Both the position numbers and the translations under genes were made by a program. Below, piece after piece: positions 1 to 9,263 of a DNA stretch of 35,606 nt. Numbering within the stretch: position 1 is the first letter of the stretch; each line of letters starts with the position of its first letter. Source of the DNA: Gammaproteobacteria bacterium REDSEA-S15_B12 (GTDB taxonomy: Bacteria > Pseudomonadota > Gammaproteobacteria > Arenicellales > UBA868); the NCBI GenBank assembly GCA_001629395.1, contig LUSG01000059.1:1-35606 (forward strand), in the 5' to 3' direction. The notes below the pieces were generated by a model, which was not told where the DNA came from, made no database searches, and was given only the letters and a program-made list of their open reading frames with translations.

Positions 1-1047
1 GCCGTAGACCATGCCACCCATTTCCCAGATATTGGAGGCACCGATACCCGAGCGTGTCAGCAGCCACTGCATGCCAACGCGCAGCTTTGACAGCGGTTGA
101 GTCAGATGATGCAGAGTAACTGGTTGTGTGCACTCGAAACCTGTAATGACGGTCAGGTGGTCCTGCAGGTTTTGTCCCACGCCTGGAAGATCCAACTCGG
201 GGCCAATATCCATGGACTTCAGATAGTCAGCAGGCCCGATACCGGACAACATCAATAGCTGCGGTGTTTTGATCGCCCCACAACAGACAATCACTGCTTT
301 GCTGGCCCGTAGCTCACAGGTGTTACCGCCTAAAACGTATTCCACGCCGACAGCCCGTTTGTTCTCGATAAGAATGCGATTGACCAAGGCACTTGTCTCT
401 AGACTCAAATTTGGCCGTGCCAGTGCAGGCTTGAGATGTGCAACCGCGGCACTGCTGCGGCGCCCATTTTTAGAGGTACTGTCTAGTCGGGAGATTCCTT
501 CTGGCTTATACCCATTTAAATCGTCGGTAGTACCCTGGCCAGATTGTTGGCCGGCTTCCCATAACGCATCAAACAGTGGGTTCTCGAGATGACCCCGAGT
601 CACCCCAAGCGGGCCATGACCACCACGCCATTCATTTTCTCCCCGGTCTGAAGATTCACAGCGCTTGAAGTAGGGAAGACAGTGTGCATAGCCCCAGCCT
701 TCTAGGCCCGGGGCTTGTGCCCAGCGGTCATAGTCCTGCGGATGGCCGCGCATGTACACCATTGAATTGATCGATGATGATCCGCCAAGGACTTTCCCTC
801 TTGGCAGCTGAATCTGTCGCCCGTCACAGCCCGGTTCTGATTCACTGTTGTAGTTCCAGTTGATGCTGGGATCTTTATAGACGTTATATACGCCAGCGGG
901 TATGTGGATCATGAGTTTATGATCCATCGGTCCGGCTTCGAGAACGTGAACATTTAATGTGGGGTCTTCAGAAAGGCGGTTGGCGAGCACACAACCCGCA
1001 GAGCCTGCCCCCAGAATGATGTAGTCAAACAGTTTTTCTTTTGCCAA
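1..1047 (-). CDS. GMC-family FAD-dependent oxidoreductase (choline/alcohol dehydrogenase-like), partial
   Basis: This is the N-terminal 349 residues of a glucose-methanol-choline oxidoreductase; the rest lies beyond the left edge. Such flavoenzymes oxidise alcohols to aldehydes in the cytoplasm or at the membrane. The Rossmann motif GAGSAG (residues 13-18) binds the FAD ADP moiety. The GMC signature follows around residue 85 (PRGKVLGGSSSIN), and the second GMC signature is visible as GAIKTPQLLMLSGIGP. The start is TTG at 1047: a TAG lies three codons upstream in frame, and AGGAG sits about nine bases before the TTG. It is the last visible gene of a minus-strand run with the hydrolase (41-base gap) and the triple RidA-like gene. 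The substrate cannot be told; choline dehydrogenase is possible, but the sequence resembles generic GMC alcohol dehydrogenases at least as much. Confidence 0.9.
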   Translation of the reverse strand, partial: MAKEKLFDYIILGAGSAGCVLANRLSEDPTLNVHVLEAGPMDHKLMIHIPAGVYNVYKDPSINWNYNSESEPGCDGRQIQLPRGKVLGGSSSINSMVYMRGHPQDYDRWAQAPGLEGWGYAHCLPYFKRCESSDRGENEWRGGHGPLGVTRGHLENPLFDALWEAGQQSGQGTTDDLNGYKPEGISRLDSTSKNGRRSSAAVAHLKPALARPNLSLETSALVNRILIENKRAVGVEYVLGGNTCELRASKAVIVCCGAIKTPQLLMLSGIGPADYLKSMDIGPELDLPGVGQNLQDHLTVITGFECTQPVTLHHLTQPLSKLRVGMQWLLTRSGIGASNIWEMGGMVYG

Positions 1048-1088
1048 TCTGATCTACTCCTGGCCGGAATCAGCGTAAGGGTCGAAGC

Positions 1089-1856
1089 TTACCGCAGAAA
1101 TAAATCGAGTTTTTCAGCGATGAGTTCCGGGGATTCCACCAGAACACTGTGGCGCAGACCGGGCAGAATCTCCAGCTGTGAGGCGGGGATTGTTTCATGC
1201 ATCAAACGGGCCATCCGAACATTTGACCCTGGGTCATGTTCACCAGTCATGACAAGAGTTTCACATTGAATCTGAGATAGGTGTTCGGCGAGATCACTGA
1301 GTACAAAAACCCGGTAGGCCTGAAAGTAACCTGCCGGTGAAGTGGCGCGCAACTCTGCAATTCTTTCTTGAACCCGTTTGGGATGATTCTGCCGGAATTC
1401 AGGGGAGAACCAGCGATCCAGCGCCAACTCGATATTGGTCTCTAGATCACCCTTTTCAAGATTGTGTAATCGCTCTTGTACGCGTTCGCGCTCGGCATCC
1501 GTACGTCCTGCGACAGCGCTGAGAATTGCGAGTTGGCCAACACGTTCTGGATAGCTAAGCGCAAACTGTTGAACAATTAACCCCCCCAACGAAAAACCGA
1601 CCAGATGTGCTTGAGATAGGCATTCATCGATAAAAATCGCTTCAAGATCACCCACGAAATCCTCAAGAGACCAGTCACCAGCCGGCACATCACTTCGACC
1701 ATGGCCCCTGAGGTCGTACCGGAGCACATTGAAACGACGCTCCAGAACGCTCGCGATTGAGTCCCAGATATTGAGCGTACCACCCAGGCCATGAATCAGG
1801 ATCACGGTCGGGTGACGTGCCGGATCCTGCCCGGAACGAAAAACATGCCTATACAT
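1089..1856 (-). CDS. alpha/beta-fold hydrolase (3-oxoadipate enol-lactonase-like)
   Basis: A 255-residue cytoplasmic alpha/beta hydrolase. The oxyanion-hole motif HGLGG is at residues 22-26 and GHGRS at 51-55. The nucleophile elbow GFSLG places the catalytic serine at 89, the probable acid is D208 (GEHDPG) and the catalytic histidine is H236 (GLRHS). Length and motifs match the PcaD/3-oxoadipate enol-lactonase-like branch, but the true substrate is unknown. The frame stays open back to 2015, but that extension overlaps the upstream gene and looks non-coding (Arg/Pro-rich with no family match), so ATG 1856 is chosen. It lies 59 bases downstream of the triple RidA-like gene and 41 bases upstream of the GMC oxidoreductase, so the three probably form one operon and act on a common small molecule. 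Confidence 0.88.
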   Translation of the reverse strand: MYRHVFRSGQDPARHPTVILIHGLGGTLNIWDSIASVLERRFNVLRYDLRGHGRSDVPAGDWSLEDFVGDLEAIFIDECLSQAHLVGFSLGGLIVQQFALSYPERVGQLAILSAVAGRTDAERERVQERLHNLEKGDLETNIELALDRWFSPEFRQNHPKRVQERIAELRATSPAGYFQAYRVFVLSDLAEHLSQIQCETLVMTGEHDPGSNVRMARLMHETIPASQLEILPGLRHSVLVESPELIAEKLDLFLR

Positions 1857-1915
1857 GGCGCTAGAACCTAAGGTCTTCAGTTGTGTTCGTGATCTGAGGC
1901 TGCAATTCCAGATCG

Positions 1916-3148
1916 TTATCCTTGTGCCACGCCCCAGATCTCGACGGTCGAGTCTGCGGTCTGCATGTGGGGTACGGGTACCAGGGTGACCGGGGGTAGG
2001 ACACCGCCACAGCAATCACGCAGCAGCTGCAATAAATCCGGGGTGACGTCTTCCTCAGCTGAAGCGGTGTAGTAACAGACCATCAGTTTGAGGTCTGCCG
2101 GACTGCGGCCGAATGGGCGCAGTAGATCGTCGATGTAACTCATGGTGAATCGTGTCTGGGACAATAGCTGACCGGGTAAGACCCGTTTGCCGGTATTGGA
2201 AAATGGTTCGGCTGGCACCTGTCCGCCCAGCCATATCATGCCACGCAATCTCTGGGCTTGACGGTAGGGCAGACTCAACGGCCAGTCCCACACCCTATCC
2301 GGCCAGGCATCTTCTCGAGGGATGTACTTGTTATAACTGTGGCGGCGCTCGCGCATGGCGAGCACCTCGATCTTGGTCACCGTTTCATCCGGCCACAGCG
2401 TGTGACAGGGGACGACTGTTGCTGGCGGGCCAGGTTCGCTGAAGTAGGATGCCCGAGCTTGGGCCAGTGGTGCCCAGTCTTTACGCGTGGTGCCGAAGTA
2501 ATAACCTTCCATTTTTACGCTGTCTTGAAGCGAGGCGCCCACGGCGGCCAGAGAGTTCTGGAGCGAGGGCATAATGATATGTGACTGACCCGCACCATCC
2601 AGAGCGGCATCGAACCGGGTGTTAAAGTGGGCCGCTGTCCGGTTGGCCACAGCTATAAATTCTCCCGCTCGCAGGGCGGTCGTGACAACGGGGGGTGCTG
2701 ATGTATTGTCCCCTGCCACCTGTAGCGGTTGGGTTTCAACCTGAAAGTCACCTGTTGTGCGCCAGTTGCGCACAGCAATGACCTGTACCTGGATTTCCTG
2801 TCCCTTAAAGGGTTGCAGCGGCACGGGCAGGGTCGAGATCACAGGTGAGGGCTCGTTGGGAAATGCATCCTGCAAGGCCTGGACAATCGAGATTTCGTCG
2901 CAGTTATCCGCAGGTGTGTAAAACGCTTTTACCCGCACGGCATCAGCCAGTGAGCAGTGTTCCTGATGAAGCGCTGCGTCAATGTTTTCGACAGTCCCCG
3001 TAATCTGTCGGCTTATATCACCTGGGTTGCGTAGGGTACCTGCTGCATCAAAGTCACCGGCGCCGCCGACGAACGACAGTGCGCCGGCAGAGGCACAGAG
3101 ATTGTGAGTGAACGGTGTGGGTAATGACCAGATGGGGTTATTCGACAT
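1916..3148 (-). CDS. triple RidA-like (YjgF/YER057c/UK114-type) fusion protein
   Basis: A 410-residue protein that appears to hold three successive RidA-like folds: about residues 8-128, 150-270 and 285-408. Each repeat shows the family pattern: an N-terminal strand ending in GxxG-like sequence (SFVGGAGDF; GMIWLGGQVPAE in the third), a helix with a regular Q/I/F spacing, and a terminal I-V-x-V strand (IQVQVIAVRN; VTKIEVLAMRE; STVEIWGVAQG). Canonical RidA is a single domain of about 128 residues that trimerises and deaminates enamines/imines. A three-in-one chain could form an intramolecular trimer, which is inference. The RidA catalytic arginine context (PARA) is not evident in the repeats, so they may bind ligands rather than deaminate. 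ATG start at 3148. It is the first gene of the run to the hydrolase and GMC oxidoreductase. Confidence 0.75.
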   Translation of the reverse strand: MSNNPIWSLPTPFTHNLCASAGALSFVGGAGDFDAAGTLRNPGDISRQITGTVENIDAALHQEHCSLADAVRVKAFYTPADNCDEISIVQALQDAFPNEPSPVISTLPVPLQPFKGQEIQVQVIAVRNWRTTGDFQVETQPLQVAGDNTSAPPVVTTALRAGEFIAVANRTAAHFNTRFDAALDGAGQSHIIMPSLQNSLAAVGASLQDSVKMEGYYFGTTRKDWAPLAQARASYFSEPGPPATVVPCHTLWPDETVTKIEVLAMRERRHSYNKYIPREDAWPDRVWDWPLSLPYRQAQRLRGMIWLGGQVPAEPFSNTGKRVLPGQLLSQTRFTMSYIDDLLRPFGRSPADLKLMVCYYTASAEEDVTPDLLQLLRDCCGGVLPPVTLVPVPHMQTADSTVEIWGVAQG

Positions 3149-3349
3149 GGTGTTCAGGTACGCGTGTTGGCTATGTTGGCAGAACGTGAATTACACTGTG
3201 CCACAGACTCGGGTCAGGATGCACAAGCCTAATTTGTAATTCGATCGTAGGCAAATCACAGGCGGGGTTGTCTGTCTTTTGTTTATCATTAGCTCATATT
3301 CAGATTGAAGATCATGCTGTCCAAATAAGGAACGAGAGGAGAAGATCGG

Positions 3350-4390
3350 ATGATCAAGTCATTTTACGCAACTCGCCAATGGGCGTTGTGGGCCTACGGT
3401 GGCGGCCTGTTGCTATTTACATCACTGTGGCTGCAGGTACAAATGACCGTGGCACTTAACACCTGGTACGGACAGTTCTACGATCTGCTGCAAAATGCGG
3501 CCAGCTACAAAGATAATCCGGACGAAGGAATAACATTGTTTTTTTCTAAGCTGATCTCGCTCAGTTATGTACGCAATGGGTTCGACGGTGAACCATCTTT
3601 CATTGTCATCGCATTTCCTTATATTTTGCTGGCGATATTTACAGCCTGGTTTACGCGGATCTACGGTCTGCGCTGGCGCGAGGCCATCACCTTTGATTAC
3701 GTGCCTCGCTGGCGCAGTGTCGAACAGGAGATCGAGGGTGCGTCCCAGCGTATTCAGGAGGACTGTAACCGTTTTGCCCGGATCGTGGAGTCTCTGGGGC
3801 TGCAGATTGTCCGCGCGGTCATGACCCTCATTGCTTTTATACCGGTGCTCTATGGACTGTCTGACAAGGTCGATGTGCCGGTGTTAAGAGATATCGAAGG
3901 GTCATTGGTCTGGGGGGCTTTGATCATCTCACTTGGCGGTCTTGTCATTTCCTGGTTTGTGGGCTGGAAGTTGCCGGGCCTGGAATACAACAACCAGAAA
4001 GTTGAGGCAGCCTTCCGCAAAGATCTAGTGCTGGGTGAGGACGACAAAGCCCATCATGCAGACCCCATAGTACTTCGAGGGTTTTTCGGGCGTATACGAT
4101 TCAACTACCATCGGCTTTATCTACATTACGGTTACTTCGACGCCTGGGTATCTACCTACGACCAGTTCATGGTAATTGCCCCCTACCTGATAATGGGGCC
4201 GGGGTTGTTTACGGGGGCGCTTACACTCGGCGTTATGGTTCAGGTGTCCAATGCGTTCGGCAAAGTGCACGGCAGCTTTTCGCTTTTTTTGCATAACTGG
4301 ACAACCATCACTGAGCTTCGCTCAATTTGGAAACGCCTACATGAGTTTGAAGAGAATCTCGACCGCTACGCTGTTCCAGTACCTGCTTAA
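3350..4390 (+). CDS. SbmA/BacA-family inner-membrane peptide/antibiotic transporter
   Basis: A 346-residue polytopic membrane protein of the SbmA/BacA family, which imports proline-rich and other peptides, peptide antibiotics and in some species vitamin B12 using the proton gradient. Family landmarks are in order: LNTWYGQFYDLLQ near residue 36, FTRIYGLRWREAIT near 102, EGASQRIQEDCNRFA near 128, ALIISLGGL and WKLPGLEYNNQKVEAAFRK near 205, GEDD near 227, FNYHRLYLHYGYFD near 253, and the C-terminal LHNWTTITELRSIWKRL. Escherichia coli SbmA is about 406 residues; this one lacks the extra N-terminal helices, as many short family members do. ATG start with AGGAG 9-10 bases upstream. It is divergent from the triple RidA-like gene and converges on the copper-chaperone gene, so it is probably monocistronic. 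Confidence 0.87.
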   Translation: MIKSFYATRQWALWAYGGGLLLFTSLWLQVQMTVALNTWYGQFYDLLQNAASYKDNPDEGITLFFSKLISLSYVRNGFDGEPSFIVIAFPYILLAIFTAWFTRIYGLRWREAITFDYVPRWRSVEQEIEGASQRIQEDCNRFARIVESLGLQIVRAVMTLIAFIPVLYGLSDKVDVPVLRDIEGSLVWGALIISLGGLVISWFVGWKLPGLEYNNQKVEAAFRKDLVLGEDDKAHHADPIVLRGFFGRIRFNYHRLYLHYGYFDAWVSTYDQFMVIAPYLIMGPGLFTGALTLGVMVQVSNAFGKVHGSFSLFLHNWTTITELRSIWKRLHEFEENLDRYAVPVPA

Positions 4391-4459
4391 GAGGGGTCAT
4401 TTATACGAAGGTTTCGGTCCTAGCAAGGAGCATTACTTACTGGCCATCTTACGTGGGGC

Positions 4460-5227
4460 CTACTTGGGATGTACTTCAATGTAGATCAGAGCGGAGTGTT
4501 CGGACTTGCCATGTATTTCTACGGGGAAGCGCCCAGTTGCATGAGCCTTGAAGTGCATGATTGCCGGTGAATTCGGGGCAGCGTATGCATGAATATCGTA
4601 ACCGTGCAGATGTAATTCGATGGATTTATCACTGGACCAATTTAGTTCAATGTGGTCACCCTGAGTGACGCGGATGGTTTGGTCATCAAGTATGACTTTG
4701 CCCTCGTGGATATAAAGTTCAAAACGACTGATTGGTCCGGAATCACTTGTGGTCGAGCCAGGGTTGTGACCGGTCTTTCCAGTGCTTTGGGCATCGGATG
4801 ACTGAACTACGACTTCAACGAGAGCTTGGCTGTTCTGTTCAAATTCTAGCAAAAGCTGAAAACGGTCATCAGCTTCAAGCGGTCGCTTAAGACCGATTAA
4901 CATAAAGTGGTAACCGCCAGGCGCAAACAACACCGCCTTGTGGGGTGGCAGGTCAACTGATTCGACTCGACGCATTTTCATCATCCCATCTTCGAGAATG
5001 TGCGAATGAATCTCAACGCGTTCGGCAACATCAGTTGATGCCCTCAATAATTTGTCGGGTTGAGTTCCGTGGTTTGTGAGGGTCAGGTAGACGGCACCGT
5101 TGGGACTGGTGGGCGGCAGTTCTCTCGACCAAGGCGATTGGATATCGATGTTGCCAGCTGCATAATGTTGAGCAGATGTAACGGTAGTTGCCAGCAGAAT
5201 TGCCAGTAGCCAAGGAAGATATCGCAT
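4460..5227 (-). CDS. periplasmic PCu(A)C copper chaperone fused to a C-terminal cupredoxin-like domain
   Basis: A secreted protein of about 255 residues. The N-terminus (two charged/polar residues, then a leucine/alanine-rich core to about residue 20, SAQ) is a signal peptide. The PCu(A)C domain (about residues 25-140) carries an exact H-X10-M-X21-H-X-M copper(I) site: the histidine of IHSH, the last M of GMMKM, then H and M of GGYHFM. After a Ser/Thr/Gly linker, a second domain (about 165-255) has a beta-rich cupredoxin-like pattern with LHLHGYDIHAY and FPVEIHGKSEH, offering several histidines. Single-domain PCu(A)C proteins deliver Cu(I) to cytochrome oxidase CuA centres. The extra domain suggests a second copper site or a docking module, which is inference. 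GTG at 5236 is an alternative start; ATG 5227 gives a better signal peptide. Confidence 0.85.
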   Translation of the reverse strand: MRYLPWLLAILLATTVTSAQHYAAGNIDIQSPWSRELPPTSPNGAVYLTLTNHGTQPDKLLRASTDVAERVEIHSHILEDGMMKMRRVESVDLPPHKAVLFAPGGYHFMLIGLKRPLEADDRFQLLLEFEQNSQALVEVVVQSSDAQSTGKTGHNPGSTTSDSGPISRFELYIHEGKVILDDQTIRVTQGDHIELNWSSDKSIELHLHGYDIHAYAAPNSPAIMHFKAHATGRFPVEIHGKSEHSALIYIEVHPK

Positions 5228-5288
5228 CACATTCACACTCAGGTTGGGGTCAACAAAAAGATATCGCTATGACAATGATGCCACAGGA

Positions 5289-6379
5289 TCAAGTGGTCAG
5301 TATCGTGCGCCACCGGGTGACGATAATTAAGGTCGTCAGTATACCGGTCAACCCGAAAAATAGACCTCATCAGTAATCTTAAGCAATAGAACAGACATTG
5401 GGATCATCGCGAAACTCTGCGCGAGTCCGATCATCGTAATTACCACGCTGGCAGCTATCGGTATAGAGAATAGACCTAACAACAAAATTAACAGGTGCCA
5501 TATCACCAACCAGATCACCATCATGCGGGCTGGTTTTGTGACACGAAGGATCGTCGCTGTCGCTAGGGATCCCAGCAATGCACCAATTGCTAACAAAGCA
5601 ATTAGCTGTGCCAGACCGGTTTCATCCATGCCGTATACGTCGCGGGCCAGGGCGGGCAACAGACCGCGAATCATCGGGAACCCAGTGAAGTTGGCAAGAA
5701 AAGCCAGCGCCATGATCGCCACGATAGTTTCATTACGGCGGATGTAAGAAAAACCCAGCTTCAAGTCTGACCAGGGCCTTGAATTCTCGGTGGTTTGTCT
5801 GGGTATTGGCGTGATTCGCCAGGCCAGTAGTACGCTCGTCAGGTAAAGTCCCACGACGGCGCCATAGGCTGCTCCGATACCCAGCGTAGAAAACAGGCCC
5901 GCACCCAGCAGTGCGCCGAATATTCGCGCTGAGTCCATGGTCGCCCGTGAAAAGCCCATCGCATTGTGCAGGTCTTTAGCCGGTACTGTGTCGGCAATCA
6001 GCGCAAACTTCACAGCAAAATCCGATGGTCGTACCAGCCCGGCTATACCGGCAATAACGAAGACCTGCACCGGCTGTACCGTACCGACAAGTGCCAGCAA
6101 TAGAATGACGCTCGCCAGTGCGCCGTAAATCAACCGCAGTATGATCAGTATCGCCCGGCGGTCAACCCGGTCTGCCAGCACGCCGAAAAACGGGCTGAGC
6201 AGAGTTCCGCTGAAGGTAAGAGCCGCGAATGCGGCCAGCAAGAAAGGCGAATCGGTAGTAACCAGTACAAACCAGCCCAGGATGAGCGTTTCCATCTCGA
6301 ACGCCCATGAGTTAAGCAGGTCCGACCCCCACTGGAAGCGGTAACTCTGAATCCGAAATGCGCTCAGAAAATTTGGCAT
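5289..6379 (-). pseudogene. MFS transporter (enterobactin-exporter/MFS_3-like), interrupted by an internal deletion
   Basis: From ATG 6379 the frame encodes 343 residues of a major facilitator: about ten hydrophobic segments, the loop-2/3 motif GVLADRVDRRA near residue 65, and the late motif LLLKITDEVY. It then stops abruptly at 5348. Relatives continue from DEVY with RGRVMG and two more helices. Those are absent, but the last helix and its RWR end (FFGLTGILTT...TRWR) follow directly in another frame, ending at 5289. About 40 codons are therefore missing around 5355-5362, shifting the frame. The restored length would be near 405 residues, normal for the family. As it stands the protein would lack the last two helices and is probably non-functional, unless the deletion is an assembly error. 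It lies between the nitronate monooxygenase and copper-chaperone genes on the same strand. Confidence 0.72.
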
Positions 6380-6465
6380 CTACACGATGGAATAATTCAG
6401 CTTATGTTCTGCGCTTCGGGTTACAACGTGAATAAAATAATGTCGGAGTCACTGACCCGGCACAA

Positions 6466-7520
6466 TTAAACTGCCGTCGCCAGACGCTCGAGGACAGATT
6501 CTGTTTCTTTGACCAGCAGCTCTATCAGTTCAGCGGCAGGCAGGTTTCTCGACATCACAGCACTTTGACCAGACCATAGAGACATAAAATCGGTGTTGTT
6601 TCCTTTTGCACTGGCTTTGCGCAGGGGTCCGGTCAGGGTGTTGAGAATCGGGAAATCCGGATAGATGGCTTCATAACCTGCCATCTCACGCAGATAGCGG
6701 TTTTCCAGGCCTCTTGCCGGCCGGCCGGAGAAAGCATGTGTGATCCGTGTTTGATCGTCGCGGGCCTCGTTGAGTGCCCGACGATAAAGCGGATGCGCGG
6801 CTGATTCGGGGCAGGTCAGAAACGCGGTGCCAAGCTGTACGGCACTTGCACCTAGAGCTAGCGCAGCAGCGATACCGCGGCCGTCCCCAATACCGCCTGC
6901 TGCAATCACGGGTATGGATACCGCGTCGACAACCTGGGGGACCAGTGCCAATGTGCCCACGTGGCCCCTTTCATACGGTTCTGAAAAGGTAGCGCGATGT
7001 CCACCAGCTTCAAAACCCTGTGCGATAACCGCATCGATACCTCGCGCTTCGAGTTCACGTGCTTCAGTCGCGTTGGTTGCCGACGACATAGTAAACAAGC
7101 CGCATTTGGTAGACCGAAGTGAAAACTCACTACCGGTGGACGAAGATCAAGCACGGCCTGCAGGTGGGTGTCATTGAAAGACGGCGCTGGCGTAACGACA
7201 TCCGGGACTTGGCCGAGCCCCAGTTCGCGATAATAGGGTGCGAGCAATGAGCGGGTATCGGCAGCACGCGTCGGGTCGTCGACCGGCTCGTTGTGAACAA
7301 AGAAGTTAGCGTTATAGGGTGCACCGGCGGCAGATACTGTCGCACAGTCGTTGCGCAGGGACTCTTGGGTATGCATGGCGAGACCAAGTGAACCCAATCC
7401 ACCGGTTGTCGAAACTGCGATGGCGAGTGCCGGTGTTGATGCACCTGCCATCGGCGCCTGAATAATCGGATAGCGTATGTCCAGGCGTGCGGTTAGTTCG
7501 TTATCAGGCCAGAGACTCAT
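6466..7520 (-). pseudogene. nitronate monooxygenase (2-nitropropane dioxygenase family), interrupted by a frameshifting deletion
   Basis: An FMN-dependent nitronate monooxygenase that would oxidise alkyl nitronates (for example propionate 3-nitronate). From ATG 7520 the first frame gives the N-terminal half with the FMN-barrel start YPIIQAPMAGAST, TTGGLGSLG, NANFF and VVSFHFGLP. From about 7096 a second frame continues with MSSATNATEARELEARGIDAVIAQG, the conserved EAGGHRATF (active-site histidine), PVIAAGGIGDGRGIAAALALGASAVQLGTAF, and the C-terminus at 6466. Relatives have about 16 residues between GLP and SSAT; only about 6 are left, so roughly 10 codons are missing near 7096-7103. Both halves are otherwise well conserved, which argues for a recent event or a sequence error. 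It lies 30 bases downstream of the antiporter operon. Confidence 0.8.
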
Positions 7521-7550
7521 TAATTCGTCTAAGTGTTAGTAGAACTTGGA

Positions 7551-9263
7551 TTAAACGTAATACAGCACCAGACTAGCGACGAGCAGCACAGCGATCCACA
7601 GCACCATGCTGCCAGTTGGCCAGGTTCTGGCCAGCGTACCTTCAGGCCCATAGTGACGGATTACGGAGCGCATCAGGACTCGACCGATTGATCGTGTCGC
7701 TGCACTCAACCCGTTGGTTACTATTATCAGGTTGTTCATGACACGACAAACAACCTTGGGCGCGAGTCGTCGGTACATCCAGTCGGTGTCGAGGTTAATG
7801 GCATTCTGTTCAGACGGATACAGACCCGTTCGCATGAGAACAGCAAAAGCTAAAGCCGCGAACAGCAGTAACTGAAGCTGTGTCAACGAATGCCCAAAGT
7901 CAGCGTAAGGTTTATAGTCCACCGGATAAGGCAAAAGAGCATACAGGGGATCGGGAAAGCAACCGATGCCGATGCACAACGTGGCGGCTATGCCCATGGC
8001 CAAACACATGTGAAGGGGTGCTTCCTTACATCGAATTCCGGAATCATGCCCGAAAAATGCGAAGTACGGAATCTTGATGCCTGAATGTTCCATAACACCA
8101 GCCGATGCGATCAAGAGTCCTATGAAGATCAAAACATAATACCCCTCGATTACAGCAGACATGGTCAGCGACTTTGCGACAAACCCACTAAAGAGCGGAA
8201 ATGCAGAAATCGACATCGCACCGACGATGCAGAATGCTGCTGTCCAGGGCATTGATCGGTAGAGTCCACCGAGGTCAGTCGCGCGGATTGTTCCGGTGCG
8301 GTAAAGCACAGCACCCATGGACATGAACAGGAGTGCCTTGTAAAGGATATGGACGAAAGCATGGGCGACAGCACCGTTGAGGGCCAGTTCGGTGCCGATC
8401 CCAATTCCAACGACCATGAAGCCCAGCTGGTTGTTAAGGCTGTAGCACAATACTTTGCGCAGATCATTTTCGATCACTGCAAAGAAAATCGGGAATAGAG
8501 TCATGACGACACCAATCCAGATAAGCGCTTCTGTGCCCGGGAATCCCCTGGCCAGGGCGTAGACCGCGAGCTTGGTAGTAAACGCACTCAGAAATACCGT
8601 GCCGGTTATCGTGGCTTGCGGGTAAGCGTCCTGTAGCCAGTTGTGCAGCAGTGGAAAGGCGCACTTGATCCCGAACGCGAGAAAAATCAGCCATACACCC
8701 GGGCCGGCTGTGACAAGACTTTCACCTGGGCCAATCAGTTGGGTGAATAACAGCGAGCCCGACTCATGGAAGTAAAACAGGATGCCAGAGAGCAGCAACA
8801 CCCCAGAACCGATTTGGATTACCAGATACCGCAACCCCGCCCGATAGGCGCGTTCGCTGCGGTTAGCCCAGATCAGGAAAACCGACGTCAGCGCTGTGAT
8901 TTCCCAGTACAGAAATAAGGTGATTAGGTCCCCAGCAAACACGGCACCTATAGCGCTCCCGACATACATCATCGCGGCCACGTGTTGGGTCGTGTCGCGC
9001 ACATGCAACGCAAAAAGCGCAGCGAGAAAAGCAGCGATATGAAATATGTAGCCAAATATCAGGCTCAACCTGTCTACCCGCACCGGGAGCAGGTTATAGC
9101 CGGCTATTTCGATACCTACAGACATCCCGTCGGATAGAAAAAACAGCTGCAACAAACCGAGTACCGGAAGTAGTAGTGCACCCATCGCTTGAGCTGACCG
9201 GGGTAATAAGGTTAGGACTAGGCCACCCAGAATTAGGATTACGCCCGGTGGCAAACTACTCAT
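7551..9263 (-). CDS. NuoL/M-like (MrpA-N/MrpD-like) proton-translocating antiporter subunit, third paralogue
   Basis: A 570-residue membrane protein of the proton-conducting NuoL/M/N and MrpA/MrpD superfamily, with about 14-16 hydrophobic segments. The pumping residues are present: glutamate E121 in FLYWEITALTS, K200 in AFGIKCAFPLLHNWL, and K231 in FTTKLAVY. It carries the superfamily stretch ending SALxxAF-like and a C-terminal tail with extra helices. It is the third and last of three such subunits in the operon and most likely stands in for the N-terminal half of a full-length MrpA. ATG 9263 is chosen: it overlaps the upstream 66-residue gene by 8 bases and has GAGGAC just upstream; GTG 9278 is possible. 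Subunit lettering is not secure, so no symbol is given. Confidence 0.85.
   Translation of the reverse strand: MSSLPPGVILILGGLVLTLLPRSAQAMGALLLPVLGLLQLFFLSDGMSVGIEIAGYNLLPVRVDRLSLIFGYIFHIAAFLAALFALHVRDTTQHVAAMMYVGSAIGAVFAGDLITLFLYWEITALTSVFLIWANRSERAYRAGLRYLVIQIGSGVLLLSGILFYFHESGSLLFTQLIGPGESLVTAGPGVWLIFLAFGIKCAFPLLHNWLQDAYPQATITGTVFLSAFTTKLAVYALARGFPGTEALIWIGVVMTLFPIFFAVIENDLRKVLCYSLNNQLGFMVVGIGIGTELALNGAVAHAFVHILYKALLFMSMGAVLYRTGTIRATDLGGLYRSMPWTAAFCIVGAMSISAFPLFSGFVAKSLTMSAVIEGYYVLIFIGLLIASAGVMEHSGIKIPYFAFFGHDSGIRCKEAPLHMCLAMGIAATLCIGIGCFPDPLYALLPYPVDYKPYADFGHSLTQLQLLLFAALAFAVLMRTGLYPSEQNAINLDTDWMYRRLAPKVVCRVMNNLIIVTNGLSAATRSIGRVLMRSVIRHYGPEGTLARTWPTGSMVLWIAVLLVASLVLYYV

Noticed and set aside
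1857..2015. N-terminal extension of the alpha/beta hydrolase frame
   Set aside because: It overlaps the upstream RidA-like gene and reads as Arg/Pro-rich shadow sequence; the family match starts at ATG 1856.
4391..4459. Terminator between the convergent SbmA-like and copper-chaperone genes
   Set aside because: No stable hairpin with a T-run was found in the 69 bases.
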